A stretch of 64,000 bases of DNA from Rhipicephalus microplus (GCF_043290135.1 NC_134707.1:67199906-67263905); one strand, 5' to 3'. Counted from the stretch's first letter, positions 25,163-37,721 are shown. Notes: generated by a model not told the origin, from the sequence alone. Made by a program: numbers and translations.

Positions 25163-25235
25163 GCTGTGATAGCTCAGTGGTTAGAGCTTCGAAGGCGTTA
25201 TTCGAAGGTCGTAGGTTCGATTCCTGCTCACAGCG
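25163..25235 (+). tRNA. tRNA-like gene, nominal Thr(CGT)
   Basis: A26T, C32G, and the discriminator is G instead of T. Confidence 0.6.
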
Positions 25236-25627
25236 GGTAATTTTTTCATCCACTTTTCTTTCTTCTTTCTTCTTATTTACATTCCATTGGTTCTAATAAC
25301 TTCCCCTGTACATTCCTTGGCATTACTGTCTGTTAAATCTCATTATTATTGTGTTAAAGCACGGAAATACGAGCCCTTAGGTATACACTTCTCTGCCTTA
25401 TTTCATTGAATAAGGGTCTCGTACTGGCAGACTTGGTGTGTTTAGGTTGTATAAGAGGGACAATTAATCAGCTGCCCGCTCATAATAAATTCACGTGCTA
25501 CGTGACGCCAAAACATGCGAATAAGAGTGTTTTCACACTCGTTGTTTGGCCTATAGATGGCGCTGACTGTCACTCCTACTTCTAAATTCACATATAAACC
25601 CCCCAAAAAGTGGATGGAGGGACGGCC

Positions 25628-25700
25628 GCTGTGATAGCTCAGTGGTTAGAGCATCGAACGCGTTATTCGAAGGTCGTAGGTTCGATTCCTGCTAACAGCT
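25628..25700 (+). tRNA. tRNA-like gene, nominal Thr(CGT)
   Basis: C67A; T5 terminator. Confidence 0.6.
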
Positions 25701-26092
25701 GGTAACTTTTTCATCCACTTTTCTTTCTTCTTTCTTCTTATTTACATTCGATTGGTTCTAATAACTTCCCCTGTACATTCCTTGGCATTACTGTCTGTTA
25801 TATCTCAGTAATATTGTGTTAAACCACGGAAAGACGAGCCCTTAGGTATACACTTCTCTCCCTTATTTCATTGAACGAGGGTCTCGTACTGGCAGACTTG
25901 GTGTGTTTAGGTTGTATAAGAGGGACAATTATTCAGCTGCCCGCTCATTATAAGTTCACGTGCTACGTGACGCCAAAACATGCGAATAAAAGTGTTTTCA
26001 CACTCGTTGTTTGGCTTATAGATGGCGCTGACTGTCACTCCTACTTCTAAATTCACATATAGACCCCCAGAAAAGTGGATTGAGGGACGGCC

Positions 26093-26165
26093 GCTGTGAT
26101 AGCTCAGTGGTTAGAGCATCGAACGCGTTATTCGAAGGTCGTAGGTTCGATTCCATCTCACAGCT
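26093..26165 (+). tRNA. tRNA-like gene with weakened T stem
   Basis: T63A, G64T; the flank reads GTGGATTGAG. Confidence 0.55.
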
Positions 26166-26551
26166 GGTAATTTTTTCATCCACTTTTCTTTCTTCTTATA
26201 TACATTCCATTGGTTCAAATAACTTCCCCTGTACATTCCTTGGCATTACTGTCTGTTATATCTCAGTAATATTGTGTTAAACCACGGAAATACGAGCCCT
26301 TAGGTATACACTTCTCTCCCTTATTTCATTGAACGAGGGTCTCGTACTGGCAGACTTGGTGTGTTTAGGTTGTATAAGAGGGACAGTTAATCAGCTGCCC
26401 GCTCATAATAAGTTCACGTGCTACGTGACGCCAAAACATACGAATAAGAGTGTTCTCACACTCGTTGTTTGGCTTAAGGATGGCGCTGACTGTCACTCCT
26501 ACTTCTAAATTCACATATAAACCCCCAAAAAAAGTGTATGGAGGGACGGCC

Positions 26552-26624
26552 GCTGTGATAGCTCAGTGGTTAAAGCATCGAACGCGTTATTCGAAGGTCG
26601 TAGGTTCGATTCCTGCTCACAGCT
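26552..26624 (+). tRNA. tRNA-like gene, nominal Thr(CGT)
   Basis: G22A. Confidence 0.6.
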
Positions 26625-27016
26625 GGTAATTTTTTCATCCACTTTTCTTTTTTCTTTCTTCTTATTTACATTCCATTGGTTCTAATAACTTCCCCTGTAC
26701 ATTCCTTGGCATTACTGTCTGTTATATCGCATTAATATTGTGTTAAACCACGGAAATACGAGCCCTTAGGTATACACTTCTCTCCCTTTTTTCATTGAAC
26801 GAGGGTCTCGTACTGGCAGACTTGGTGTGTTTAGGTTGTATAAGAGGGACAATTAATCAGCTGCCCGCTCATAATAAGTTCACGTGCTACGTGACGCCAA
26901 AACATGCGAATAAGAGTGTTTTCACACTCGTTGTTTGGCTTATAGATGGCGCTGACTGTCACTCCTACTTCTCAATTCACATATAAACCCCAAAAAAAGT
27001 GGATGGAGGGACGGCC

Positions 27017-27089
27017 GCTGTGATAGCTCAGTCATTAGAGCATTGAACGCGTTATTCAAAGGTCGTAGGTTCAATTCCTGCTCACAGCT
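27017..27089 (+). tRNA. tRNA-like gene with compensatory anticodon-stem change
   Basis: C28T and G42A together turn a C-G pair into T-A. G18C and G19A remove the D-loop GG; G57A. Confidence 0.5.
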
Positions 27090-27480
27090 GGTAATTTTTT
27101 CATCCACTTTTCTTTCTTCTTTCTTCTTATTTACATTCCATTGGTTCTAATACATTCCCCTGTACATTCCTTGGCATTACTGTCTGTTATATCTCATTAT
27201 TATTGTGTTAAACCACGGAAATACGAGCCCTTAGGTATACACTTCTCTCCCTTATTTCATTGAACGAGGGTCTCGTACTGGCAGACTTGGTGTGTTTAGG
27301 TTGTATAAGAGGGACAATTGATCAGCTGCCCGCTCATAATAAGTTCACGTGCTACGTGACGCCAAAACATGCGAATAAGAATGTTTTCACACTCGTTGTT
27401 TGGCTTATAGATGGCGCTGACTATCACTCCTACTTCTAAATTCACTTATAAACCCCAAAAAAGTGGATGGAGGGACGGCC

Positions 27481-27553
27481 GCTGTAATAGCTCAATGGTT
27501 AGAGCATCGAACGCGCTATTTGAAGGTCGTAGGTTCGATTCCTGCTCACAGCT
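27481..27553 (+). tRNA. tRNA-like gene, nominal anticodon CGC
   Basis: G6A, G15A, T36C (anticodon CGC, Ala), C41T wobble; T5 terminator. Confidence 0.5.
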
Positions 27554-27950
27554 GGTAAGTTTTTCATCCACTTTTTTTCTTCTTTCTTCTTATTTACATT
27601 CCATTGGTTCTAATAACTTCCCCTGTACATTCCTTGGCATTACATTACTGTCTGTTATATCTCATTAATATTGTGTTAAACCACGGAAATACGAGCCCTT
27701 AGGTATACACTTCTCTCCCTTAATTCATTGAACGAGGGTCTCGTACTGGCAGACTTGGTGTGTTTAGGTTGTATAAGAGGGACAATTAATCAGCTGCCCG
27801 CTCATAATAAGTTCACGTGCTACGTGACGCCAAAACATGCGAATAAGAGTGTTTTCACACTCGTTGTTTGGCTTATAGATGGCGCTGACTGTCACGCCTA
27901 CTTCTAAATTCACATATAAACCCCAAAAAAAAGTGGATGGAGGGACGGCC

Positions 27951-28023
27951 GCTGTGATAGCTCAGTGGTTAGAGCATCGAACGCGCTATTCGAAGGTCGC
28001 AGGTTCGATTCCTGCTCACAGCT
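27951..28023 (+). tRNA. tRNA-like gene, nominal anticodon CGC
   Basis: T36C. T50C converts the T-G wobble of the T stem into C-G, so all four stems are fully Watson-Crick. Confidence 0.65.
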
Positions 28024-28418
28024 GGTAATTTTTTCATCCACTTTTTTTTCTTCTTTCTTCTTATTTACATTCCATTGGTTCTAATAACTTCCCCTGTACA
28101 TTCCTTGGCATTACTGTCTGTTATATCTCAGTAATATTGTGTTAAACCACGGAAATACGAGCCCTTAGGTATACACTTCTCTCCCTTATTTCATTGAACG
28201 AGGGTCTCGTACTGGCAGACTTGGTGTGTTTAGGTTGTATAAGAGGGACAATTAATCAGCTGCCCACTCATAATAAGTTCACGTGCTACGTGACGCCAAA
28301 ACATGCGAATAAGAGTGTTTTCACACTCGTTGTTTGGCTTATAGATGACGCTGACTGTCACTCCTACTTCTAAATTCACATATAAACCCCCCAAAAAAAA
28401 GTGGATGGAGGGACGGCC

Positions 28419-28491
28419 GCTGTGATAGCTCAGTGGTTAGAGCATCGAACGCGTTATTCGAAGGTCGTAGGTTCGATTCCTGCTCACAGCT
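28419..28491 (+). tRNA. tRNA-like gene, consensus
   Basis: Exact consensus. Confidence 0.75.
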
Positions 28492-28884
28492 GGTAATTTT
28501 TTCATCCACTTTTCTTTCTTCTTTCTTCCTATTTACATTCCATTGGTTCTAATAACTTCCCCTGTACATTCCTTGACATTACTGTCTGTTATATCTCATT
28601 ATTATTGTGTTAAACCACGGAAATACGAGCCCTTAGGTATACACTTCTCTCCCTTTTTTCATTGAACGAGGGTCTCGTACTGGCAGACTTGGTGTGTTTA
28701 GGTTGTATAAGAGGGACAATTAATCAGCTGCCCGCTAATAATAAATTCACGTGCTACGTGACGCCAAAACATGCGAATAAGACTGTTTTCACACTCGTTG
28801 TTTCGCTTATAGATGGCGCTGACTGTCACTCCTACTTCTAAATTCACATATAGACACCCAAAAAAAGCGGATGGAGGGACGGCC

Positions 28885-28957
28885 GCTGTGATAGCTCAGT
28901 GGTTAGAGCATCGAACGCGTTATTCGAAGGTCGTAGGTTCGATTCGTGCTCACAGCT
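28885..28957 (+). tRNA. tRNA-like gene, nominal Thr(CGT)
   Basis: C62G breaks one T-stem pair and the B box. Confidence 0.55.
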
Positions 28958-29348
28958 GGTAATTTTTTCATCCACTTTTCTTTCTTCTTTCTCCTTGTTT
29001 ACATTCCATTGGTTCTAATAACTTCCCCAGTACATTCCTTGGCATTACTGTCTGTTAAATCTCATTAATATTGTGTTAAAGCACGGAAATACGAGCCCTT
29101 AGGTATACACTTCTCTCCCTTATTTCATTGAATAAGGGTCTCGTACTGGCAGACTTGGTGTGTTTAGGTTGTATAAGAGGGAAAATTATTCAGCTGCCCG
29201 CTCATAATAAGTTCACGTGCTACGTGACGCCAAAACATGCAAATAAGAGTGTTTTCACACTCGTTGTTTGGCCTATAGATGGCGCTGACTGTCACTCCTA
29301 CTTCTAAATTCACATATAAACTCCAAAAAAATGGATGGAGGGACGGCC

Positions 29349-29421
29349 GCTGTGATAGCTCAGTGGTTAGAGCATTGAACGCGTTATTCGAAGGTCGTAG
29401 GTTCGATTCCTGCTCACAGCT
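29349..29421 (+). tRNA. tRNA-like gene, nominal Thr(CGT)
   Basis: C28T gives a T-G wobble, a possible intermediate of the 27017 double change. T4 terminator. Confidence 0.65.
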
Positions 29422-29814
29422 GGTAATTTTCTCATCCACTTTTCTTTCTTCTTTCTTCTTATTTACATTCCATTGGTTCCAATAACTTCCCCTGTACATT
29501 CCTTGGCATTACTGTCTGTTATATCTCATTATTATTGTGTTAAACCACGGAAATACGAGCCCTTAGGTATACACTTCTCTCCCTTTTTTCATTGAACGAG
29601 GGTCTCGTACTGGCCGACTTGGTGTGTTTAGGTTGTATAAGAGGGACAATTAATCAGCTGCCCGCTTATAATAAATTCACGTGCTACGTGACGCCAAAAC
29701 ATGCGAATAAGGGTGTTTTCACACTCGTTATTTGGCTTATACATGGCGCTGACTGTTATTCCTACTTCTAAATTCACATATAGACCCCCCAAAAAAGTAG
29801 ATGGAGGGACGGCC

Positions 29815-29887
29815 GCTGTGATAGCTCAGTGGTTAGAGCATCAAACGCGTTATTAGAAAGTCGTAGGTTCGATTCCTGCTCACAGCT
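29815..29887 (+). pseudogene. tRNA-like copy with damaged anticodon stem
   Basis: G29A, C41A and G45A leave a central A-A mismatch. Confidence 0.5.
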
Positions 29888-30280
29888 GGTAATTTTTTCA
29901 TCAACTTTTCTTTCTTCTTTCTTCCTGTTTACATTCCATTGGTTCTAATAACTTTCCGTGTACATTCCTTGGCATTACAGTCTGTTATATCTCAGTAATA
30001 TTGTGTTAAACCGCGGAAAGACGAGCCCTTAGGTATACACTTCTCTCCCTTATTTCATTGAACGAGGGTCTCGTACTGGCAGACTTGGTGTGTTTAGGTT
30101 GTATAAGAGGGACAATTAATCAGCTGCCCGCTCATAATAAGTTCACGTGCTACGTGACGCCAAAACATGCGAATAAGAGTGTTTTCAAACTCGTTGTTTG
30201 GCTTATAGATGGCGCTGACTGTCACTCCTAGTTCTAAATTCACATATAAACCCCCAAAAAAAGTGGATGGAGGGACGGCC

Positions 30281-30353
30281 GCTGTGATAGCACAGAGGTT
30301 AGAGCATCAAACGCGTTATTCGAAGGTCGTAGGTTCGATTCCTGCTCACAGCT
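30281..30353 (+). tRNA. tRNA-like gene, nominal Thr(CGT)
   Basis: T12A, T16A, G29A. Confidence 0.5.
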
Positions 30354-30744
30354 GGTAATTTTTTCATCCACTTTTCTTTCTTCTTTCTTCTTATTTACAT
30401 TCCATTGGTTCTAATAACTTCCACTGTACATTCCTTGGCATTACTGTCTGTTATATCTCATTAATATTGTGTTAAACCACGGAAATACGAGCCCTTAGGT
30501 ATACACTTCTCATCCTTTTTCATTGAACGAGGGTCTCGTACTTGCAGACTTGGTGTGTTTAGGTTGTATAAGAGGGACAATTAATCAGCTGCCCCCTCAT
30601 AATAAATTCACGTGCTACGTGACGCCAAAACATGCGAATAAGAGTGTTTTCACACTCGTTGTTTGGCTTATAGATGGCGCTGACCTTCACTCCTACTTAT
30701 AAATTCACATATAAACCCCAAAAAAAGTGGATGGAGGGACGGCC

Positions 30745-30817
30745 GCTGTGATAGCTCAGTGGTCAGAGCATCGAACGCGTTATTCGAAGGTCGTAGGTTC
30801 GATTCCTGCTCACAGCT
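30745..30817 (+). tRNA. tRNA-like gene, nominal Thr(CGT)
   Basis: D-loop C only. Confidence 0.7.
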
Positions 30818-31209
30818 GGTAATTTTTTCATCCACTTTTCTTTCTTCTTTCTCCTTATTTACATTCCATTGGTTCTAATAACTTCCCCTGTACATTCCTT
30901 GGCATTACTGTCTGTTAAATCTCATTAATATTGTGTTAAAGCACGGAAATACGAGTCCTTAGGTATACACTTCTCTGCCTTATTTCATTGAATAAGGGTC
31001 TCGTACTGGCAGACTTGGTGTGTTTAGGTTGTATAAGAGGGACAATTAATCAGCTGCCCGCTCATAATAAGTTCACGTGCTACGTGACGCCAAAACATGC
31101 GAATAAGAGTGTTTTCACACTCGTTGTTTGGCTTATAGATGGCGCTGACTGTCACTCCTACTTCTCAATTCACATATAAACCCCAAAAAAAGTGGATGGA
31201 GGGACGGCC

Positions 31210-31282
31210 GCTGTGATAGCTCAGTCATTAGAGCATTGAACGCGTTATTCAAAGGTCGTAGGTTCAATTCCTGCTCACAGCT
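31210..31282 (+). tRNA. tRNA-like gene with compensatory anticodon-stem change
   Basis: Partner of 27017; followed by a T8 run. Confidence 0.5.
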
Positions 31283-31674
31283 GGTTATTTTTTTTATCCA
31301 CTTTTCTTTCTTCTTTCTTCTTATTTACATTCCATTGGTTCTAATACATTCCCCTGTACATTCCTTGGCATTACTGTCTGTTATATCTCATTATTATTGT
31401 GTTAAACCACGGAAATACGAGCCCTTAGGTATACACTTCTCTCCCTTATTTCATTGAACGAGGGTCTCGTACTGGCAGACTTGGTGTGTTTAGGTTGTAT
31501 AAGAGGGACAATTGATCAGCTGCCCGCTCATAATAAGTTCACGTGCTACGTGACGCCAAAACATGCGAATAAGAATGTTTTCACACTCGTTGTTTGGCTT
31601 ATAGATGGCGCTGACTGTCACTCCTACTTCTAAATTCACTTATAAACCCCAAAAAAGTGGATGGAGGGACGGCC

Positions 31675-31747
31675 GCTGTAATAGCTCAATGGTTAGAGCA
31701 TCGAACGCGCTATTTGAAGGTCGTAGGTTCGATTCCTGCTCACAGCT
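31675..31747 (+). tRNA. tRNA-like gene, nominal anticodon CGC
   Basis: Partner of 27481. Confidence 0.5.
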
Positions 31748-32139
31748 GGTAAGTTTTTCATCCACTTTTTTTCTTCTTTCTTCTTATTTACATTCCATTG
31801 GTTCTAATAACTTCCCCTGTACATTCCTTGGCATTACTGTCTGTTATATCTCATTAATATTGTGTTAAACCACGGAAATACGAGCCCTTAGGTATACACT
31901 TCTCTCCCTTAATTCATTGAACGAGGGTCTCGTACTGGCAGACTTGGTGTGTTTAGGTTGTATAAGAGGGACAATTAATCAGCTGCCCGCTCATAATAAG
32001 TTCACGTGCTACGTGACGCCAAAACATGCGAATAAGAGTGTTTTCACACTCGTTGTTTGGCTTATAGATGGCGCTGACTGTCACGCCTACTTCTAAATTC
32101 ACATATAAACCCCAAAAAAAAGTGGATGGAGGGACGGCC

Positions 32140-32212
32140 GCTGTGATAGCTCAGTGGTTAGAGCATCGAACGCGCTATTCGAAGGTCGTAGGTTCGATTC
32201 CTGCTCACAGCT
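32140..32212 (+). tRNA. tRNA-like gene, nominal anticodon CGC
   Basis: T36C; lacks the T50C of its partner 27951. Confidence 0.6.
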
Positions 32213-32604
32213 GGTAATTTTTTCATCCACTTTTTTTTCTTCTTTCTTCTTATTTACATTCCATTGGTTCTAATAACTTCCCCTGTACATTCCTTGGCAT
32301 TACTGTCTGTTATATCTCGTTAATATTGTGTTAAACCACGGAAATACGAGCCCTTAGGTATACACGTCTCTCCCTTATTTCATTGAATAAGGGTCTCGTA
32401 CTGGCAGACTTGGTGTGTTTAGGTTGTATAAGAGGGACAATTAATCAGCTGCCCGCTCATAATAAGTTAACGTGCTACGTGACGCCAAAACATGCGAATA
32501 AGAGTGTTTTCACACTCGTTGTTTGGCTTATAGATGGCGCTGACTGTCACTCCTACTTCTAAATTCACATATAAACCCCAAAAAAAGTGGATGGAGGGAC
32601 GGCC

Positions 32605-32677
32605 GCTGTGATAGCTCAGTGGTTTGAGCATGGATTGCGTTATTCGAAGGTCGTAGGTTCGATTCCTGCTCACAGCT
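32605..32677 (+). pseudogene. tRNA-like copy with damaged anticodon arm
   Basis: A21T, C28G, A31T and C32T (loop TGCGTTA); two stem pairs are lost. This is the unit inserted in the 31-34 kb block. Confidence 0.5.
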
Positions 32678-33071
32678 GGTAATTTTTCATCCACTTTTCG
32701 TTCTTCTTTCTTCTTATTTACATTCCATTGGTTCTAATAACTTCCCCTGTACATTCCTTGGCATTACTGTCTGTTATATCTCAGTAATATTGTGTTAAAC
32801 CACGGAAATACGAGCCCTTAGGTATACACTTCTCTCCCTTATTTCATTGAACGAGGGTCTCGTACTGGCAGACTTGGTGTGTTTAGGTTGTATAAGAGGG
32901 ACAATTAATCAGCTGCCCACTCATAATAAGTTCACGTGCTACGTGACGCCAAAACATGCGAATAAGAGTGTTTTCACACTCGTTGTTTGGCTTATAGATG
33001 ACGCTGACTGTCACTCCTACTTCTAAATTCACATATAAACCCCCCAAAAAAAAGTGGATGGAGGGACGGCC

Positions 33072-33144
33072 GCTGTGATAGCTCAGTGGTTAGAGCATCG
33101 AACGCGTTATTCGAAGGTCGTAGGTTCGATTCCTGCTCACAGCT
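33072..33144 (+). tRNA. tRNA-like gene, consensus
   Basis: Exact consensus; partner of 28419. Confidence 0.75.
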
Positions 33145-33537
33145 GGTAATTTTTTCATCCACTTTTCTTTCTTCTTTCTTCCTATTTACATTCCATTGGT
33201 TCTAATAACTTCCCCTGTACATTCCTTGACATTACTGTCTGTTATATCTCATTATTATTGTGTTAAACCACGGAAATACGAGCCCTTAGGTATACACTTC
33301 TCTCCCTTTTTTCATTGAACGAGGGTCTCGTACTGGCAGACTTGGTGTGTTTAGGTTGTATAAGAGGGACAATTAATCAGCTGCCCGCTAATAATAAATT
33401 CACGTGCTACGTGACGCCAAAACATGCGAATAAGACTGTTTTCACACTCGTTGTTTCGCTTATAGATGGCGCTGACTGTCACTCCTACTTCTAAATTCAC
33501 ATATAGACACCCAAAAAAAGCGGATGGAGGGACGGCC

Positions 33538-33610
33538 GCTGTGATAGCTCAGTGGTTAGAGCATCGAACGCGTTATTCGAAGGTCGTAGGTTCGATTCGT
33601 GCTCACAGCT
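33538..33610 (+). tRNA. tRNA-like gene, nominal Thr(CGT)
   Basis: C62G; partner of 28885. Confidence 0.55.
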
Positions 33611-34003
33611 GGTAATTTTTTCATCCACTTTTCTTTCTTCTTTCTCCTTGTTTACATTCCATTGGTTCTAATAACTTCCCCAGTACATTCCTTGGCATTA
33701 CTGTCTGTTATATCTCATTAATATTGTGTTAAACCACGGAAATACGAGCCCTTAGGTATACACTTCTCTCCCTTTTTTCATTGAACGAGGGTCTCGTACT
33801 GGCCGACTTGGTGTGTTTAGGTTGTATAAGAGGGACAATTAATCAGCTGCCCGCTTATAATAAATTCACGTGCTACGTGACGCCAAAACATGCGAATAGG
33901 GGTGTTTTCACACTCGTTATTTGGCTTATACATGGCGCTGACTGTTATTCCTACTTCTAAATTCACATATAGACCCCCCAAAAAAGTAGATGGAGGGACG
34001 GCC

Positions 34004-34076
34004 GCTGTGATAGCTCAGTGGTTAGAGCATCAAACGCGTTATTAGAAAGTCGTAGGTTCAATTCCTGCTCACAGCT
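34004..34076 (+). pseudogene. tRNA-like copy with damaged anticodon stem
   Basis: G29A, C41A, G45A, G57A; partner of 29815. The terminator is cut to T4 by a G. Confidence 0.5.
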
Positions 34077-34468
34077 GGTAATTTTGTCATCCACTTTTCT
34101 TTCTTCTTTCTTCTTATGTACATTCCAATGGTTCTAATAACTTCCCCTATACATTCCTTGGCATTACTGTCTGTTATATCTCATTAATATTGTGTTAAAC
34201 CACGGAAATACGAGCCCTTAGGTATACACTTCTCTCCCTTATTTCATTGAACGAGGGTCTCGTACTGGCAGACTTGGTGTGTTTAGGTTGTATAAGAGGG
34301 ACAATTGATCAGCTGCCGGCTCATAATAAGTTCACGTGCTAAGTGACGCCAAAACATGCGAATAAGAGTGTTTTCACACTCGTTGTTTGGCTTATAGATG
34401 GCGCTGACTGTCACTCCTACTTCTAAATTCACATATAAACCCCAAAAAAAGTGGACGGAGGGACGGCC

Positions 34469-34541
34469 GCTGTGATAGCTCAGTGGTTAGAGCATCGAAC
34501 GCGTTATCCGAAGGTCGTAGGTTCGATTCCTGCTCACAGCT
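34469..34541 (+). tRNA. tRNA-like gene, nominal Thr(CGT)
   Basis: T40C mismatches A30. Confidence 0.6.
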
Positions 34542-34932
34542 GGTAATTTTTTCATCCACTTTTCTTTCTTATTTCTTCTTATTTACATTCGATTGGTTCT
34601 AATAACTTCCCCTGTACATTCCTTGGCACTTTTCTGTTATATCTCATTAATATTGTGTTAAACCACGGAAATACGAGCCCTTAGGTATACACTTCTCTCC
34701 CTTAATTCATTGAACGAGGGTCTCGTACTGGCAGACTTGGTGTGTTTAGGTTGTATAAGAGGGACAATTATTCAGCTGCCCGCTCATAATAAGTTCACGT
34801 GCTACGTGACGCCAAAACATGCGAATAAGAGTGTTTTCACACTCGTTGTTTGGCTTATAGATGGCGCTGACTGTCACTCCTAGTTCTAAATTCACATATA
34901 AACCCCAAAAAGAAGTGGATGGAGGGACGGCC

Positions 34933-35005
34933 GCTGTGATAGCTCAGTGGTTAGAGCATCCAACGCGTTATTCGAAGGTCATAGGTTTGATTCCTGCTCA
35001 CAGCT
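34933..35005 (+). pseudogene. tRNA-like copy with damaged B box
   Basis: G29C, G49A and C56T; TGTTTTC terminator. Confidence 0.5.
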
Positions 35006-35397
35006 GGTAATGTTTTCATCCACTTTTCTTTCTTCTTTCTTCTTATATACATTCCATTGGTTCTAATAACTTCCCCTGTACATTCCTTGGCATTACTGTC
35101 TGTTATATCTCAGTAATATTGTGTTAAACCATGGAAATACGAGCCCTTAGGTATACACTTCTCTCCCTTATTTCATTGAACGAGGGTCTCGTACTGGCAG
35201 ACTTGATGTGTTTAGGTTGTATAAGAGGGACAATTAATCAGCTGCCCGCTCATAATAAGCTCACGTGCTACGTGACGCCAAAACATGCGAATAAGAGTGT
35301 TTTCACACTCGTTGTTTGGCATATAGTTGGCGCTGACTGTCACTCCTACTTCTAAATTCACATATAAACCCCAAAAAAAGTGGATGGAGGGACGGCC

Positions 35398-35470
35398 GCT
35401 GTGATAGCTCAGTGGTTAGAGCATCGAACGCGTTATTCGAAGGTCGTAGGTTCGATTCCTGCTCACAGCT
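35398..35470 (+). tRNA. tRNA-like gene, consensus
   Basis: Exact consensus. Confidence 0.75.
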
Positions 35471-35862
35471 GGTAATTTTTTCATCCACTTTTCTTTCTTC
35501 TTTCTTCTTATTTACATTCCATTGGTTCTAATAACTTCCCATGTACATTCCTTGGCATTACTGTCTGTTATATCTCATTAATATTGTGTTAATCCACGGA
35601 AATACGAGCCCTTAGGTATACACTTCTCTCCCTTTTTTCATTGAACGAGGGTCTCGTACTGGCAGACTTGGTGTGTTTAGGTTGTATAAGAGGGACAATT
35701 AATCAGCTGCCCGCTCATAATAAATTCACGTGCTACGTGACGCCAAAACATGCGAATAAGAGTGTTTTCACACTCGTTGTTTGCCTTATAGATGGCGCTG
35801 ACTGTCACTCCTACTTCTAAATTCACATATAAACCCCAAAAAAAGTGGATGGAGGGACGGCT

Positions 35863-35935
35863 GCTGTGATAGCTCAGTCGTTAGAGCATCGAACGCGTTA
35901 TTCAAAGGTCGTAGGTTCAATTCCTGCTCACAGCT
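35863..35935 (+). tRNA. tRNA-like gene, nominal Thr(CGT)
   Basis: G18C, G42A (C28-A42 mismatch), G57A. It carries one half of the compensatory pair seen in 38653. Confidence 0.5.
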
Positions 35936-36326
35936 GGTAATTTTTTCATCCACTTTTCTTTCTTCTTTATGCTTATTTACATTCCATTGGTTCTAATAAC
36001 TTCCCCTATACAATCCTTGGCATTACTGTCTGTTATATCTCATTAATATTGTGTTAAACCACGGAAATACGAGCCCTTAGGTATACACTTCTCTCCCTTA
36101 TTTCATTGAACGAGGGTCTCGTACTGACAGACTTGGTGTGTTTAGGTTGTATAAGAGGGACAATTGATCAGCTGCCCGCTCATAATAAGTTCACGCGCTA
36201 CGTGACGCCAAAACATGCGAATAAGAGTGTTTTCACACTCGTTGTTTGGCTTATAGATGGCACTGACTGTCACTCCTACTTCTAAATTCACATATAAACC
36301 CCAAAAAAGTGGATGGAGGGACGGCC

Positions 36327-36399
36327 GCTGTGATAGCTCAGTGGTTAGAGCATCTAACGCGTTATTCGAAGGTCGTAGGTTCGATTCCCGCTCACAGCT
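36327..36399 (+). tRNA. tRNA-like gene, nominal Thr(CGT)
   Basis: G29T and T63C, one mismatch each in the anticodon and T stems. Confidence 0.5.
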
Positions 36400-36790
36400 G
36401 GTAATTTTTTCATCCACTTTTCTTTCTTCTTTCTTCTTATTTACATTCCATTGGTTCTAATAACTTCCCCTGTACATTCCTTGGCATTACTGTCTGTTAT
36501 ATCTCAGTAATATTGTGTTAAACCACGAAAATACGAGCCCTTAGGTATACACTTCTCTCCCTTATTTCATTGAACGAGGGTCTCGTACTGGCAGACTTGG
36601 TGTGTTTAGGTTGTATAAGAGGGACAATTAATCAGCTGCCCGCTCATAATAAGTTCACGTGCTACGTGACGCCAAAACATGCGAATAAGAGTGTTTTCAC
36701 ACTCGTTGTTTGGCTTATAGATGGCACTGACTGTCACTCCTACTTTTAAATTCACATATAAACCCCAAAAAAGTGGATGGAGGGACGGCC

Positions 36791-36863
36791 GCTGTGATAG
36801 CTCAGTGGTTAGAGCATCGAAAGCGTTATTCGAAGGTCGTAGGTTCGATTCCTGCTCACAGCT
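36791..36863 (+). tRNA. tRNA-like gene, nominal Thr(CGT)
   Basis: C32A; loop AGCGTTA. Confidence 0.65.
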
Positions 36864-37256
36864 GGTAATTTTTTCATCCACTTTTCTTTCTTCTTTCTTC
36901 TTATTTACATTCCATTGGTTCTAATAACTTCCCCTGTACATTCCTTGGCATTACTGTCTGTTATATCTCATTAATATTGTGTTAAACCACGGAAATACGA
37001 GCCCTTAGGTATACACTTCTCTCCCTTTTTTCATTGAACGAGGGTCTCGTACTGGCAGACTTGGTGTGTTTAGGTTGTATAAGAGGCACAATTAATCAGC
37101 TGCCCACTCATAATAAATTCACGTGCTACGTGACGCCAAAACATGCGAATAAGAGTGTTTTCACACTCGTTGTTTGGCTTATAGATGGCGCTGACTGTCA
37201 CTCCTACTTCTAAATTCACATATAGACCCCCAAAAAAAGTGGATGGAGGGACGGCC

Positions 37257-37329
37257 GCTGTGATAGATCAGTGGTTAGAGCATCGAACACGTTATTCGAA
37301 GGTCGTAGGTTCGATTTCTGCTCACAGCT
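37257..37329 (+). tRNA. tRNA-like gene, GATC/A33 subfamily
   Basis: C11A breaks the D stem and the A box; G33A; C61T wobble. Confidence 0.45.
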
Positions 37330-37721
37330 GGTAATTTTTTCATCCACTTTTCTTTCTTCTGTCTTCTTATTTACATTCCATTGGTTCTAATAACTTCCCC
37401 TGTACATTCCTTGGCATTACTGTCTGTTATATCTCAGTAATATTGTGTTAAACCACGAAAATACGAGCCCTTAGGTATACACTTCTCTCCCTTATTTCAT
37501 TGAACGAGGGTCTCGTACTGGCAGACTTGGTGTGTTTAGGTTGTATAAGAGGGACAATTAATCAGCTGCCCGCTCATAATAAGTTCACGTGCTACGTGAC
37601 GCCAAAACATGCGAATAAGAGTGTTTTCACACTCGTTGTTTGGCTTATAGATGGCACTGACTGTCACTCCTACTTCTAAATTCACATATAAACCCCCAAA
37701 AAAGTGGATGGAGGGACGGCC

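Larger units (their letters stand above)
19890..25260. repeat. Higher-order block recurring at +8,789 bp, copy 2
   Basis: This is the partner of 11,100-16,470. It shares marker variants such as the CTCG form of the T arm (15444 and 24233) and the cluster of changes in 15910 and 24699. It has gained a few private changes, such as C61G in 21920 and a G discriminator in 25163. Confidence 0.85.
25081..26873. repeat. Seven-monomer-offset block (3,243 bp), copy 2
   Basis: The units at 25163, 25628, 26093 and 26552 copy 21920-23309. After about 26.87 kb the array changes to a more divergent set of units. Confidence 0.8.
26870..29900. repeat. Block duplicated at 31.0-34.1 kb, copy 1
   Basis: The tRNA units 27017, 27481, 27951, 28419, 28885 and 29815 recur at 31210, 31675, 32140, 33072, 33538 and 34004. 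The offset moves from 4,193 to 4,653 and back to 4,189 because one unit (32605) is extra in the second block and one (29349) is missing from it. A 5-bp CATTA duplication near 27,640 is present here only. Confidence 0.8.
31060..34080. repeat. Block duplicated from 26.9-29.9 kb, copy 2
   Basis: It is the partner of 26,870-29,900, with one unit gained and one lost, which shows that single-unit exchange continued after the block duplication. Confidence 0.8.
35321..36260. repeat. Two-unit block recurring at +9,297 bp, copy 1
   Basis: The units at 35398 and 35863, with the private variant GGCATATAGTTGG upstream of the first, recur at 44695 and 45160. Part of this block also recurs at +2,790 (38653, 39117). 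Confidence 0.75.
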
